64,000 nucleotides of DNA, taken from Pseudomonas sp. URMO17WK12:I2. Lineage in GTDB: Bacteria > Pseudomonadota > Gammaproteobacteria > Pseudomonadales > Pseudomonadaceae. The notes beneath the pieces are model-generated. The model was not told the origin of the DNA and ran no database searches. It was given only the letters and a program-made list of their open reading frames with translations. How positions within the stretch are numbered: the stretch's first letter is position 1; each line of letters starts with the position of its first letter. Positions 55,777-64,000 of the stretch are shown in pieces. The stretch spans positions 310,001 to 374,000 of the forward strand of contig NZ_QKYW01000004.1 in NCBI RefSeq assembly GCF_003253735.1, read 5' to 3'. A program made the position numbers and the translations under genes.

Positions 55777-57115
55777 GTAGTGTGCCTCCCACGGTGGATA
55801 TCGAGTGGCTTAAAACGCCTTCCAAGGCCTGTAGGTGCGCATAGCCGAGCACGACCTGTGGGCGAGCCTGGCGCAGCCTTGAAACGGCCTCTGCGACGCT
55901 CCTGCAGCGGCCGCTGTGTAGCAGCCAGGCGGCGATGGCGGTGGCACTGCGTGAATAGCCCAGGGCACAGCACACCAGTACCGGCCCTTGACGGCGCAGA
56001 TCTTCGATGGCCACTGCCGCCTGCAGGCAATGTTCACTGCTCGGCGTGATCAGATCGAGGCTCGCCAGTTCGCGGTAGACTTTGCCTTCCACCCGACACG
56101 GCAGCTCGGCACACAGGTCGGCGATGGCTGCGAACGCCCGCCCTTCCCCCTTGCCGGGAATGCGCCCGAGCCAGACGCCGTCGGCCACTTCGTCGGCCTG
56201 CGGATGCTTGCGGCTCCAGGCCCGCGAGTTGATCCAGGCACCCAGCAGATAGGGTGCCAACAGCCAGCTGCTGGCAGCGCTGAGGCGGCCGTCCGCGCGC
56301 TTCTGAAAACCCTTGGCACCGAACAGTGCATAGTTCAACGCGACCATCAGCAGCGACAGGGCCGGCCACAGCAGCCACAAGACGAAACCGCCGAAATGGA
56401 TCGCCAGGGCGCTGCACAGGGCTGCCCCAAAGGCGTAGCGCAGAGCCAGCCGCCAGCGCTTCGGGTCGCGTGCCAGGCGCCAGGCAAACAACGGGCTACG
56501 CCCTTCGCTGGGCCACAGCCACAGGCACAGGAAGCCGGCGAGCATGCCGGTCGGTACGTCGATGAAATGGTGTTGCCAAGTCGTCAGCACCGACAGGCCG
56601 ATCAGCCAGAACCAGATGTGCACGACAGCACGCCAAAGGCCGCTGGCGTGCTGGGCAAAGCATGCCCAGAGCACCACCAGCAGGGTGATATGCAGCGATG
56701 GCGCCTGGTTGAAGGGCTTGTCGAAACCCATCAGCACGTCGAACATCATGCCGAACAGCCCATCCAGCGCTGGCCGGTCGAAGGTGAAACGTAGCGGCCA
56801 GAGCAGGAAGCAGGTGATGCAGATCACCTGCGCGGTGAGCAGTCGCAGGCCGAGGCGATCCACCGCGGCACGGGTGGCCGGTAGCAGGAAGGCCAGGCCG
56901 TAGAGCAGGTCGATCGACCAGTAGGGAATGATCGTCCACGGCCACAGGGGAATCAGCCGCTCCCAGCCGAACAACAGGCTGCCGACGTCGTCACGCTGGC
57001 CGGTGAACCAGTTGGCGAAGCCATAGGTGCCGAAGAACAGTGGCGCGAGCAGTAGCAGCCAGAGTACGCCGCGCTTCCATAATCCGCGTTCGCGGACGAC
57101 CGCGGCGGGCGCCAT
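55766..57115 (-). CDS. ynbD: YnbD-like PAP2 / dual-specificity phosphatase fusion
   Basis: This 449-residue membrane protein fuses two phosphatase types. The N-terminal PAP2-like part has about six helices with QAPSLHITLLVVLWA and HHFIDVPTGMLAGF, the PAP2 motifs. The C-terminal part has a tyrosine/dual-specificity phosphatase P-loop, VCCALGYSRSATA (C-x5-R), preceded by ADGVWLGRIPGKGEG. It probably dephosphorylates a lipid phosphate intermediate. ATG 57115 overlaps the upstream stop by one base; an in-frame upstream start was not used. Confidence 0.87.
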   Translation of the reverse strand: MAPAAVVRERGLWKRGVLWLLLLAPLFFGTYGFANWFTGQRDDVGSLLFGWERLIPLWPWTIIPYWSIDLLYGLAFLLPATRAAVDRLGLRLLTAQVICITCFLLWPLRFTFDRPALDGLFGMMFDVLMGFDKPFNQAPSLHITLLVVLWACFAQHASGLWRAVVHIWFWLIGLSVLTTWQHHFIDVPTGMLAGFLCLWLWPSEGRSPLFAWRLARDPKRWRLALRYAFGAALCSALAIHFGGFVLWLLWPALSLLMVALNYALFGAKGFQKRADGRLSAASSWLLAPYLLGAWINSRAWSRKHPQADEVADGVWLGRIPGKGEGRAFAAIADLCAELPCRVEGKVYRELASLDLITPSSEHCLQAAVAIEDLRRQGPVLVCCALGYSRSATAIAAWLLHSGRCRSVAEAVSRLRQARPQVVLGYAHLQALEGVLSHSISTVGGTLHGQ

Positions 57116-58872
57116 CAGGACACCCGCTGCGCCAGGGACACGCTGAAGATACCCCACTCATCGACGCGCTGGGTCAGCTTGCGAAAGCCTGCCGCCGCGA
57201 CCAGCTGATCCATCTCCGCCTGGCTGCGCCGGCGCATCACCCAGGCCTCGTCGCCCCTGTGGCTGGTCAGCGCGCGGGCGATCAGTTCCAGCTGCGGGTG
57301 CCACGGTTGACCGGTGTAGATCAGGTAGCCGCCCTCTTCCACCGCTGCCGCGAGACCTGCCAGGGAGTCGCCGACCATCGCATTGCTGGCGAACAATTCA
57401 TACAGGCCGGAGACCACCGCCAGGGTAGGTTTCGGCTCGAGCGCGGCCAGATCGGCCTGGTCGAAGGCATCGCCTTTGACGAAGCGGGCGATGCCACCCA
57501 GGCCCTTCTGCTCGATCAGCGCCGCGCCGTCGCGCACGTTGATATCGCTGTAATCACGCAGCAGGATCGAATCCGGTTTGTCGCTGCCCTGCTCCAGCGC
57601 TTCGAGAATGTAACGGCCATGCCCGGCAGCGATATCGACGATGCGCACTGGGCGGCTCTGTTCGCGCAGCTTGCCCATGGCCAGGCGCAGCAGCTCTTCG
57701 GCGTGCACCTTGCGCTGGCGAATGCCCCGCCAGCCGATGGAGTTCAGGTAGTTGCGATCGATCAGCCGGCCAATCGGCGAGCTGCCGGTTGGCGTGTTGC
57801 GGTACACGTAATCCAGGGTGCTGCCCGAGTCGAAGCCGGTCTCGAAACCCAGCTTCACGCCTGCAGACACACTGCTGCCCAGGCGCATGCTGGCCCGCGT
57901 GGCGCGCCAGTAGAGATCGCGCGGCGAGTTCTTCGGCAGCGGCGCCGCCAGTTCCTCGGCTTCGGCACAGCTCCAGCCCAGGCGGTCGGCTTCCAGAAGA
58001 GACGGACGCTGCAACGGCTGCTCGAAGGCGTTGAGCACGAAGCGGCGAATGCGGCTCAGCGCATGAGCACGGTCACGCTCGCCCAGGGTGTCGTGGAAGA
58101 ACCCGGGCAGGATGTGCATTTCCTTGTCCAGGCTGCCCAGGCGCTGGAAGAACTGCTCCTGGGGTTTGCGGTGCACCACGAAATCGCTGCCGGAGATCAG
58201 CAGCTGGGTGGGAATCTGAATCGCCTGGGCATCGGCGACCACGCGCTCGGCGGCGTCGTACAGGCCCAGCAGCATGTTCACCGAAATGGCGCGGGTGATC
58301 AGCGGGTCGTTGTCGAACGAGGCGATGCGTTGCGGGTCGTGGCTGAGGAACTTGGCTTTGACGTAACTGTTGACGAAGAAATTGCCGCGCCAGGCGCGCA
58401 TCAGCTTCAGGCCCGGACGCGCGAACGGCACGTACAGCTTGACCTTGAACGCCGGCGAGGCGAGCACCAGCGCGCGGATCTTCGGCGCGTAATCGTGGGC
58501 CCAGGTAGAGACGACGACCGCGCCAACACTTTGTGCCAGTACCACCATGTCCCCGGTATCGAGGCCATACGTAGCGGCGATATGGTCGATAAAGGTCTGC
58601 ACGTCGCGCACGCTGGTGGCGAAGCTCGGACTGTCGCCCCGCTCCCCCGGCGATTCGCCGTGGCCGCGGGCATCCCAGGCGAAGAAATCGAAGCCCTGCA
58701 GGCCCAGCTCTTCGACCAGATGGGCCATGCGCCCGCCGTGCTCATGGCCGCGGTGGAACATGACGATGGCGCGACGGCCTGCGTTGGACTGCACATCGGC
58801 AGCGGGCCAATGGCGGTAGAACAGGCTGACGCCGTCGTGGGTCGTGAAGGTGTTGGAGCGAACTTCAGTCAT
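57115..58872 (-). CDS. ynbC: YnbC-like alpha/beta hydrolase - SAM methyltransferase fusion
   Basis: This 585-residue protein has two enzymatic domains. The first ~300 residues form a monoacylglycerol-lipase-like hydrolase: FHRGHEHGGRM oxyanion region, nucleophile Ser in LAQSVGAV (the usual first Gly replaced by Ala), SGSDFVV acid and FFHDTLGE His. The C-terminal domain is a class I methyltransferase with VDIAAGHGRYILEAL. The length equals my recollection of E. coli YnbC. Both act plausibly on a lipid intermediate made by YnbA. It starts 10 nt after ynbA. Confidence 0.86.
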   Translation of the reverse strand: MTEVRSNTFTTHDGVSLFYRHWPAADVQSNAGRRAIVMFHRGHEHGGRMAHLVEELGLQGFDFFAWDARGHGESPGERGDSPSFATSVRDVQTFIDHIAATYGLDTGDMVVLAQSVGAVVVSTWAHDYAPKIRALVLASPAFKVKLYVPFARPGLKLMRAWRGNFFVNSYVKAKFLSHDPQRIASFDNDPLITRAISVNMLLGLYDAAERVVADAQAIQIPTQLLISGSDFVVHRKPQEQFFQRLGSLDKEMHILPGFFHDTLGERDRAHALSRIRRFVLNAFEQPLQRPSLLEADRLGWSCAEAEELAAPLPKNSPRDLYWRATRASMRLGSSVSAGVKLGFETGFDSGSTLDYVYRNTPTGSSPIGRLIDRNYLNSIGWRGIRQRKVHAEELLRLAMGKLREQSRPVRIVDIAAGHGRYILEALEQGSDKPDSILLRDYSDINVRDGAALIEQKGLGGIARFVKGDAFDQADLAALEPKPTLAVVSGLYELFASNAMVGDSLAGLAAAVEEGGYLIYTGQPWHPQLELIARALTSHRGDEAWVMRRRSQAEMDQLVAAAGFRKLTQRVDEWGIFSVSLAQRVS

Positions 58873-58882
58873 CAATGCATTC

Positions 58883-59500
58883 CTATTGCGCAGAAGAAGA
58901 CGCTTGCGCCAGACCCTGGCGTACGCGGTTGAACAGCGTGTACAACAGCAGCGCGGTGATGACCGCAAGAATCGGATTGATCCAGCTCAGCGGCAGCAGC
59001 GTGGTCGCCACACCAGCGCCGAGCACGCCAAAGCAGAAGGCGCGGTCGCTCTTGCCCATCGGCCCGTCATAGCGGCGCGAGGCGCCCACCATCGGCCCCA
59101 TGACGCCGGCGTATTCACTGATCAGCGCGAACAGCACCAGCACCACCACCAGCGTTGGCGACACGCCCGGCAGCAAGGCAAAGGGCAGGAATAACGCGGC
59201 ATCGGCGATCACGTCGCACAGCTCGTTGAGGTAGGCGCCGAGGGTCGATTGTTGACCAAACTCTCGGGCCAGCATGCCGTCCACGGCGTTGAGCGCCATG
59301 CGCAGGATCATCCACAGCGGGATCAACGCGAACAGCCAGAGGCGATCGGCAAAGAAGGCCAGTAGCAGGCCAATCAGCACCGAAACGATGGCCGCGCTGA
59401 GCGTCACCTGGTTGGCAGTTACGCCACGGTCGAAGAGGCGCTGCACCAGGGGGCGCAAGAGGTTCTGAAAGCGTGGTTTCAGCTGGTAGATCGAAAGCAT
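58883..59500 (-). CDS. ynbA: YnbA-like CDP-alcohol phosphatidyltransferase
   Basis: This 205-residue protein with about six membrane helices is the first gene of the operon. It should join a CDP-activated lipid to an alcohol. The catalytic motif reads N-x2-DG-x2-AR-x8-G-x3-N-x3-D (ALNAVDGMLAREFG ... GAYLNELCD), with Asn replacing the first and third Asp of the classical D-x2-DG-x2-AR-x8-G-x3-D-x3-D. From memory E. coli YnbA has the same two Asn, so it is a subfamily trait. ATG 59500 (MLSIYQLKPRF) matches YnbA; the upstream in-frame start is unlikely. Confidence 0.87.
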   Translation of the reverse strand: MLSIYQLKPRFQNLLRPLVQRLFDRGVTANQVTLSAAIVSVLIGLLLAFFADRLWLFALIPLWMILRMALNAVDGMLAREFGQQSTLGAYLNELCDVIADAALFLPFALLPGVSPTLVVVLVLFALISEYAGVMGPMVGASRRYDGPMGKSDRAFCFGVLGAGVATTLLPLSWINPILAVITALLLYTLFNRVRQGLAQASSSAQ

Positions 59501-59660
59501 GTTACGAACTCCGTTTCGCCATGTTTCTAGGTTTTTGGCTGGTCGCCAGCTTAGCCGGTCAGGCACCTGCTAAGCGATACGCCAACGTGAACATTGTCAT
59601 GTGCCACGGAAAAACTTATGCCCAATTTATCGACAGATCGGGTACCGATAAAAATCCTTA

Positions 59661-59690
59661 TTTATCAGTAAATTGGGAGCGTAAATTCAA
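59661..59690 (-). promoter_or_regulatory. Candidate sigma-70 promoter of the Ynb-like operon
   Basis: On the minus strand TTGAAT (-35, plus positions 59685-59690) and GATAAA (-10, 59661-59666) are separated by 18 nt in a notably AT-rich stretch (59640-59705) of the 234-bp gap between plsC and ynbA. Each hexamer matches consensus at 4 of 6 positions. A perfect DnaA box lies just upstream (59715-59723). Confidence 0.35.
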
Positions 59691-59734
59691 TTAAAAAGGA
59701 AATTGCTCAACAGGTTATCCACAGATAGGCCGGC

Positions 59735-60511
59735 TTAGGCAAGATCGTTGGCGGTTTCCACTGCTTCGGCTTGTGGGCTGAGGGCACCGATTTCACACTG
59801 GGCCCGGCTGACCCATTCGAAGGCCCGGTCGTTGAGCTTGGCGATCGCCCGTGGGCCCTCGCCTTCTGCATACATGGCCGGGCCGATCACCACCTGCACC
59901 ACGCCCGGTTTCTTGCTCCAGCCGTCCTTCGGCCAGAACTGCCCGGCGTTGTGGGCAATCGGCAGCACCGGCAGGTTGCTGTTCACAGCCAGGGCGGTGC
60001 CGCCCCGGGAGAACTTGCCGATCTGGCCGTCCGGGATGCGTGTGCCCTCCGGGAAAACCAGTACCCAGGCGCCCTGCTCCAGGCGCGTGCGGCCTTGTTG
60101 GGCCAGTTGCTTGAGCGCGGCCTTGGGGTTGCTGCGGTCGATGGCGATGGGTTTGAGCATGGCCAGCGCCCAGCCGAAGAACGGCACGTACATCAGCTCG
60201 CGCTTGATCACCTGGCTCAGCGGCTCGAAGTAGGCGCACAGGAAGAAGGTCTCCCAGGTGCTCTGGTGCTTGGCGAGGATCACGCAGGGACGCTCGGGGA
60301 TGTTTTCTTCGCCGCGGATCTCGTAGCTGATGCCGGCGATCACTTTCGCCAGCCACACCGCGCAGCGGCACCAGGCCTGTACCACGAAGCGATAGCGCGC
60401 GCGGAACGGCAGGAACGGCGCGACGAACACACTGATGATGCACCAGACGAACGAGCTGGAAGACAGCAACAGGTAGAAAAGGAAGGTTCTGAGGAACTGC
60501 ACTGTCGACAT
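59735..60511 (-). CDS. plsC: 1-acyl-sn-glycerol-3-phosphate acyltransferase
   Basis: This 258-residue enzyme makes phosphatidic acid from lysophosphatidate at the inner membrane. Motif I is KHQSTWETF (H-x4-E, as in the LPAAT-alpha-like proteobacterial group), motif II KRELMYVPFFGWAL, motif III FPEGTRIPDGQIG, and motif IV LPVLPIAHNAG. The N-terminus is a membrane anchor. It corresponds to the gene next to gmhB near gyrB in P. aeruginosa; here the Ynb-like operon separates it from gyrB. Confidence 0.93.
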   Translation of the reverse strand: MSTVQFLRTFLFYLLLSSSSFVWCIISVFVAPFLPFRARYRFVVQAWCRCAVWLAKVIAGISYEIRGEENIPERPCVILAKHQSTWETFFLCAYFEPLSQVIKRELMYVPFFGWALAMLKPIAIDRSNPKAALKQLAQQGRTRLEQGAWVLVFPEGTRIPDGQIGKFSRGGTALAVNSNLPVLPIAHNAGQFWPKDGWSKKPGVVQVVIGPAMYAEGEGPRAIAKLNDRAFEWVSRAQCEIGALSPQAEAVETANDLA

Positions 60512-60546
60512 GTGAGCGATTACCGTAGCAGGCCTGGCCTGCGCTA

Positions 60547-61077
60547 TCAGGAGAGAAGCTGGGCAGCCACGGCTGCCAGGTCATCGAATACCAGGGTGCC
60601 CGCAGGCAGTGCCTTGGCCAGGGTGCGTTGGCCCTTGCCGGTTTTCACCAGCACCGGCTGACAATCGACGGCTTGCGCCGTTTCCAGGTCACTGGCGCTG
60701 TCGCCGACGAACCAGATTCCGCTCAACGGTACGCCGTAGTGTTCGCCGATCTGGCGCAGCATGCCGGGCTTGGGCTTGCGGCACTCGCAGCCCTCGTCCG
60801 GCCCGTGGGGGCACTGCACGATCAGACCTACTTCACCGCCCTGCTCGGCTACCAGCTCACGCAAGCGCGCATGCATGGCTTGCAGCACGCTCAGCGGATA
60901 ATAGCCGCGGGCGATGCCGGACTGGTTGGTGGCCACGGCCACGGTCCAGCCGGCCTTGCTCAGCGCAGCCATGGCCTCGATGGAGCCGGGGATCGGAATC
61001 CACTCCTCGAGGCTTTTGATATAGGCGTCGGAGTCATGATTGATGACCCCGTCGCGGTCCAGAATGATCAGCTTCAT
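60547..61077 (-). CDS. gmhB: D-glycero-beta-D-manno-heptose 1,7-bisphosphate 7-phosphatase
   Basis: This 176-residue HAD phosphatase of the ADP-heptose (LPS core) pathway has the nucleophile motif ILDRDGVIN, then ATNQSGIARGYY, the zinc site CPHGPDEGCECRKPKPGM and FVGDSASDLETA. ATG 61077 (MKLIILDRDG) was used; the open frame five codons upstream is not conserved. It lies 35 nt before plsC and downstream of glyS. Confidence 0.95.
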   Translation of the reverse strand: MKLIILDRDGVINHDSDAYIKSLEEWIPIPGSIEAMAALSKAGWTVAVATNQSGIARGYYPLSVLQAMHARLRELVAEQGGEVGLIVQCPHGPDEGCECRKPKPGMLRQIGEHYGVPLSGIWFVGDSASDLETAQAVDCQPVLVKTGKGQRTLAKALPAGTLVFDDLAAVAAQLLS

Positions 61078-61154
61078 AGCGGCAAGTCCCAAGCTTCAAG
61101 CCGCAAGCCAGAGCCGCTCACTTGCAGCTGGAGGCTTGCAGCTCGCGGCTGTTT
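61078..61154. repeat. Short AGCTTCAAGC/GCTTGCAGCT-rich repeat between glyS and gmhB
   Basis: The 77-bp gap contains CCAAGCTTCAAGCCGCAAGC and further on TGGAGGCTTGCAGCTCGCGG, imperfectly complementary arms resembling the 'cttgcagcttgaagct' intergenic repeats I remember from pseudomonads. Only one copy is in the window, so the identity is tentative. Confidence 0.4.
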
Positions 61155-63209
61155 TCAGCCCAGTACCGAGATATCGGCGACACCCAGGAACAGGCCTCGC
61201 AGACGGGCCAGCAGCGCATAGCGGTTGGCACGTACCTTGGGGTCTTCGGCGTTGACCATGGCGTTCGCGAAGAAGTCATCCACCGGCGTACGCAGCGAGG
61301 CCAGTTGGGCCAGCGCCTCGCGGTACTGGCGCGACTGCGCCAGTGGCTGCACGGCGTTGTCGGCTTTCTGGATGGCGGCGTTCAGGGCGAACTCGGCCGG
61401 CGTATCGAAGTAATGGGCTTCGATGCTGCTGGCGATCTGGCCGTCGGCCTTGCTCAGCAGGTTGGACACGCGCTTGTTGGCGGCGGCCAGGGCGTCGGCT
61501 TCGGGCAGCGTGCGGAAGGCCTGCACGGCCTGCACGCGCTGGTCGAAGTCCAATGGCGACATCGGGTTCACTGCACGCACGGCCTGGTAGACCGATACGT
61601 CCACGCCTTCGTCTTCGTAGCGCGCACGCAGGCGGTCGAAAATGAACTCCAGCACCTGCGGGGCCAGGCCGGCGGCCTTGACCTTGCCGCCGTACTGGCG
61701 CACGGCGAACTCGACGGTGGCGCCCAGATCCAGCTCCAGACCCTTCTCGATCAGGATGCGCAGCACGCCCAGGGCGGCACGGCGCAGCGCGTAGGGGTCC
61801 TTGCTGCCGGTGGGCAGCATGCCGATACCGAAGATACCGACCAGGGTGTCCAGCTTGTCAGCCAGGGCTACCGCTGCACCGGTCAGGGTGCTTGGCAGCT
61901 CGGCGCCGGCACCGCGCGGCATGTATTGCTCGTTCAGGGCCAGGGCGACGTCTTCCGGCTCGCCGTCGTTCAGGGCGTAGTAGTAACCGGCGACGCCCTG
62001 CATCTCCGGGAACTCGCCGACCATTTCACTGGCCAGGTCGCACTTGCTCAGCAGGCCGGCGCGGGCGCCACGCTTGGCGTCGCCGCCGATGCGCCCGGCG
62101 ATGAAGCCGGCCAGGGCGGAAATACGCTGGGCCTTGTCGTAGACGGTGCCGAGCTGGGCCTGGAACACCACGTTGGCCAGGCGCTGATTGAAGGCTTCCA
62201 GCGGCTGCTTCTTGTCCTGCTTGAAGAAGAACTCGGCGTCGGTGAGGCGTGGGCGTACCACTTTCTCGTTGCCGGAGACGATCTGCGCCGGATCCTTGCT
62301 CTCGACGTTGGCCACGGTGATGAAGCGCGGCAGCAGCTTGCCGTTGGCATCGAGCAGGCAGAAGTATTTCTGGTTGTCCTGCATGGTGGTGATCAGCGCT
62401 TCCTGGGGCACTTCCAGGAAACGTTCCTCGAAGGAGCAGACCAGCGGCACCGGCCATTCGACCAGGGCGCTGACTTCGTCGAGCAGCGCCGGCGGCACGA
62501 TAGCGGTGCCCTGCTGCTCGGCGGCCAACTGTTCGATGCGCTTGGCGATTTGCTCGCGGCGCTCGGCGGCGTCGGCGATCACGTAGGCGGCGCGCAGCTC
62601 CTGGGCGTACATGGCCGGCGCGGAGATACGCACTTCATGGTTGGCATGGAAGCGGTGGCCGCGGGAGAAGCGGTTGGCCTTCTGGGCGAGGATTTCGCAG
62701 TCGACGATCTGGTCGCCGAACAGCATCACCAGCCACTGGCTCGGGCGGACGAATTCGGTCTTGCGGGCGCCCCAGCGCATGCGCTTGGGAATCGGCAGCT
62801 CGTTCAGCGAGTTTTCCACGATGCCGGGCAGCAGCGTGTAGGCACGCTGGCCAGGGATGTGCTGGCTGAACTTCAGCTTCGGCCCGCTCTGGTCGATGGC
62901 CGCAAGCTCCACGCCGCACTTCTTGGCGAAGCCCAGGGCGGCCTGGGTCGGGTTGCCCTCGGCGTCGAAGGCAGCCTGCACGGGCGGGCCGTCGAGGTTG
63001 ACGGTGCGGTCCGGCTGTTCGGTGGCCAGTTGCTCGACCAGCACGGCCAGGCGACGCGGCGCGGCGTAGTAACGCGCACCGCTGTAGCTCAGGCCGGCGG
63101 CCTTGAGGCCTTTTTCGACCCCGGCGAGAAAGGATTCGCCAAGGGTTTTCAGGGCTTTGGGTGGCAGCTCTTCGGTGCCCAGTTCAACCAGAAAATCGAG
63201 CGCACTCAT
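61155..63209 (-). CDS. glyS: Glycyl-tRNA synthetase beta subunit
   Basis: This 684-residue subunit of the heterotetrameric bacterial GlyRS starts with [20 protein letters not shown] and contains [40 protein letters not shown] and the HD-like [16 protein letters not shown]. It carries tRNA-binding and anticodon-binding parts. Its ATG overlaps the glyQ stop by 4 nt. Confidence 0.98.
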   Translation of the reverse strand: MSALDFLVELGTEELPPKALKTLGESFLAGVEKGLKAAGLSYSGARYYAAPRRLAVLVEQLATEQPDRTVNLDGPPVQAAFDAEGNPTQAALGFAKKCGVELAAIDQSGPKLKFSQHIPGQRAYTLLPGIVENSLNELPIPKRMRWGARKTEFVRPSQWLVMLFGDQIVDCEILAQKANRFSRGHRFHANHEVRISAPAMYAQELRAAYVIADAAERREQIAKRIEQLAAEQQGTAIVPPALLDEVSALVEWPVPLVCSFEERFLEVPQEALITTMQDNQKYFCLLDANGKLLPRFITVANVESKDPAQIVSGNEKVVRPRLTDAEFFFKQDKKQPLEAFNQRLANVVFQAQLGTVYDKAQRISALAGFIAGRIGGDAKRGARAGLLSKCDLASEMVGEFPEMQGVAGYYYALNDGEPEDVALALNEQYMPRGAGAELPSTLTGAAVALADKLDTLVGIFGIGMLPTGSKDPYALRRAALGVLRILIEKGLELDLGATVEFAVRQYGGKVKAAGLAPQVLEFIFDRLRARYEDEGVDVSVYQAVRAVNPMSPLDFDQRVQAVQAFRTLPEADALAAANKRVSNLLSKADGQIASSIEAHYFDTPAEFALNAAIQKADNAVQPLAQSRQYREALAQLASLRTPVDDFFANAMVNAEDPKVRANRYALLARLRGLFLGVADISVLG

Positions 63210-64000
63210 TCTGCTGCCTCCAGCTTGGCCAGTACTTCATCACGCAGATCGGGGGCGGCGAGCGGGAAGCCCAGGCGGCGACGGGCCTGCAGATAACTCT
63301 GCGCCACGGCGCGGGCCAGGGTGCGCACGCGCAGGATGTACTGCTGGCGCGCGGTCACCGAAATGGCGCGGCGGGCGTCCAGCAGGTTGAAGGTATGCGA
63401 AGCCTTGAGGACCATCTCGTAGGTCGGCAGCGGCAGCTCCAGCTCGATCAGGCGGTTGGCTTCGCTCTCGTAGAAATCGAACAGCTCGAACAGCTTCTCG
63501 ACGTTGGCGTGCTCAAAGTTGTAGGTCGATTGCTCCACTTCGTTCTGGTGGAACACGTCGCCATAGGTCACCTTGCCGAACTGGCCGTCGGTCCATACCA
63601 GGTCGTAGACCGAGTCGACGCCCTGCAGGTACATGGCCAGGCGCTCGAGGCCGTAGGTGATCTCGCCGGTGACCGGGTAGCACTCGATGCCGCCGACTTG
63701 CTGGAAGTAGGTGAACTGAGTGACTTCCATGCCGTTTAGCCAGATTTCCCAGCCCAGACCCCAGGCGCCGAGGGTCGGCGATTCCCAGTTGTCTTCGACG
63801 AAACGGATATCGTGCACTTCAGGATCGAGGCCGATGGCCTTCAGCGAACCGAGGTACAGCTCCTGGAAGTTTTCCGGGTTGGGCTTGAGCACCACCTGGA
63901 ACTGGTAGTAGTGCTGCAGGCGGTTGGGGTTCTCGCCGTAGCGGCCGTCGGTCGGTCGACGCGATGGCTGCACGTAGGCGGCGTTCCAGGTTTCCGGGCC
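63206..64000 (-). CDS. glyQ: Glycyl-tRNA synthetase alpha subunit (5' end outside window)
   Basis: The visible 264 residues continue the frame past the right edge, where [20 protein letters not shown] is a conserved internal region; about 50 N-terminal residues are missing. Class II catalytic features include [40 protein letters not shown] and [12 protein letters not shown]. It is coupled to glyS by a 4-nt overlap. Both subunits are needed for glycylation. Confidence 0.97.
   Translation of the reverse strand, partial: GPETWNAAYVQPSRRPTDGRYGENPNRLQHYYQFQVVLKPNPENFQELYLGSLKAIGLDPEVHDIRFVEDNWESPTLGAWGLGWEIWLNGMEVTQFTYFQQVGGIECYPVTGEITYGLERLAMYLQGVDSVYDLVWTDGQFGKVTYGDVFHQNEVEQSTYNFEHANVEKLFELFDFYESEANRLIELELPLPTYEMVLKASHTFNLLDARRAISVTARQQYILRVRTLARAVAQSYLQARRRLGFPLAAPDLRDEVLAKLEAAE

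Noticed and set aside
57040..58932. 630-codon plus-strand frame opposite ynbC-like gene
   Set aside because: No motifs, Gln/His/Arg-rich composition typical of antisense frames; ynbC has clear catalytic motifs.
61122..63296. 724-codon plus-strand frame opposite glyS
   Set aside because: Antisense of a conserved essential gene with typical shadow composition.

Overview
The window is a 64 kb piece of a Pseudomonas chromosome spanning the replication origin. The GC-rich protein-coding sequence, the order glmU-glmR-glmS, atpIBEFHAGDC, parB-parA-rsmG-mnmG, mnmE-yidC-yidD-rnpA-rpmH, dnaA-dnaN-recF-gyrB and plsC-gmhB-glyS-glyQ, and the protein sequences all point to this genus. I cannot fix the species from sequence reading alone. 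Genes left of dnaA lie mostly on the minus strand and dnaA to gyrB on the plus strand, as expected around a bidirectional origin. From 53.7 kb to the right edge everything is on the minus strand.

Layout. 1-14.4 kb: the C-terminal 3287 residues of a giant Ig-repeat/RTX-type surface adhesin, followed by its probable type I secretion operon (TolC-like outer membrane protein, LapB-like ABC transporter, HlyD-like fusion protein). 14.8-17.9 kb: an isolated TadE-TadG-TadE trio. 18-21.2 kb: a Tat-exported PhoX phosphatase with a recognisable Pho box, then a ParD-like protein translationally coupled to a methionine aminopeptidase. 21.3-26.1 kb: a YczE-like membrane protein, glmS, glmR and glmU (UDP-GlcNAc synthesis). 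26.3-33.4 kb: the complete F1Fo ATP synthase operon. 33.6-37.8 kb: parB, parA, rsmG, mnmG. 38.4-42.7 kb: an Rhs protein with a PAAR-like N-terminus and a directly coupled lipoprotein gene, lying between mnmG and mnmE. 42.9-46.8 kb: mnmE, yidC, yidD, rnpA, rpmH. 46.85-47.37 kb: oriC, then dnaA-dnaN-recF-gyrB. 53.8-59.5 kb: a six-gene lipid operon resembling E. coli ynbABCD with two extra genes, lying between gyrB and plsC. 59.7-64 kb: plsC, gmhB, glyS and the 3' part of glyQ.

The most interesting points: (1) two origin-like modules, upstream of mnmG and upstream of dnaA, share an AT-rich block and three DnaA boxes with identical 117 and 62 bp spacings; (2) the YnbABCD-like operon encodes an apparently complete but functionally unassigned phospholipid or glycolipid pathway; (3) the Rhs protein has an unrecognised Gly-rich C-terminal domain with two C-x5-C pairs, and the lipoprotein gene starts 1 nt after it, a candidate effector-immunity pair; (4) a ParD-like/MetAP bicistron has a palindromic operator but no toxin gene; (5) two parS sites lie inside recF; (6) perfect DnaA boxes are unusually dense across the window.

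All calls come from reading sequence and remembered family features. No database search was run.
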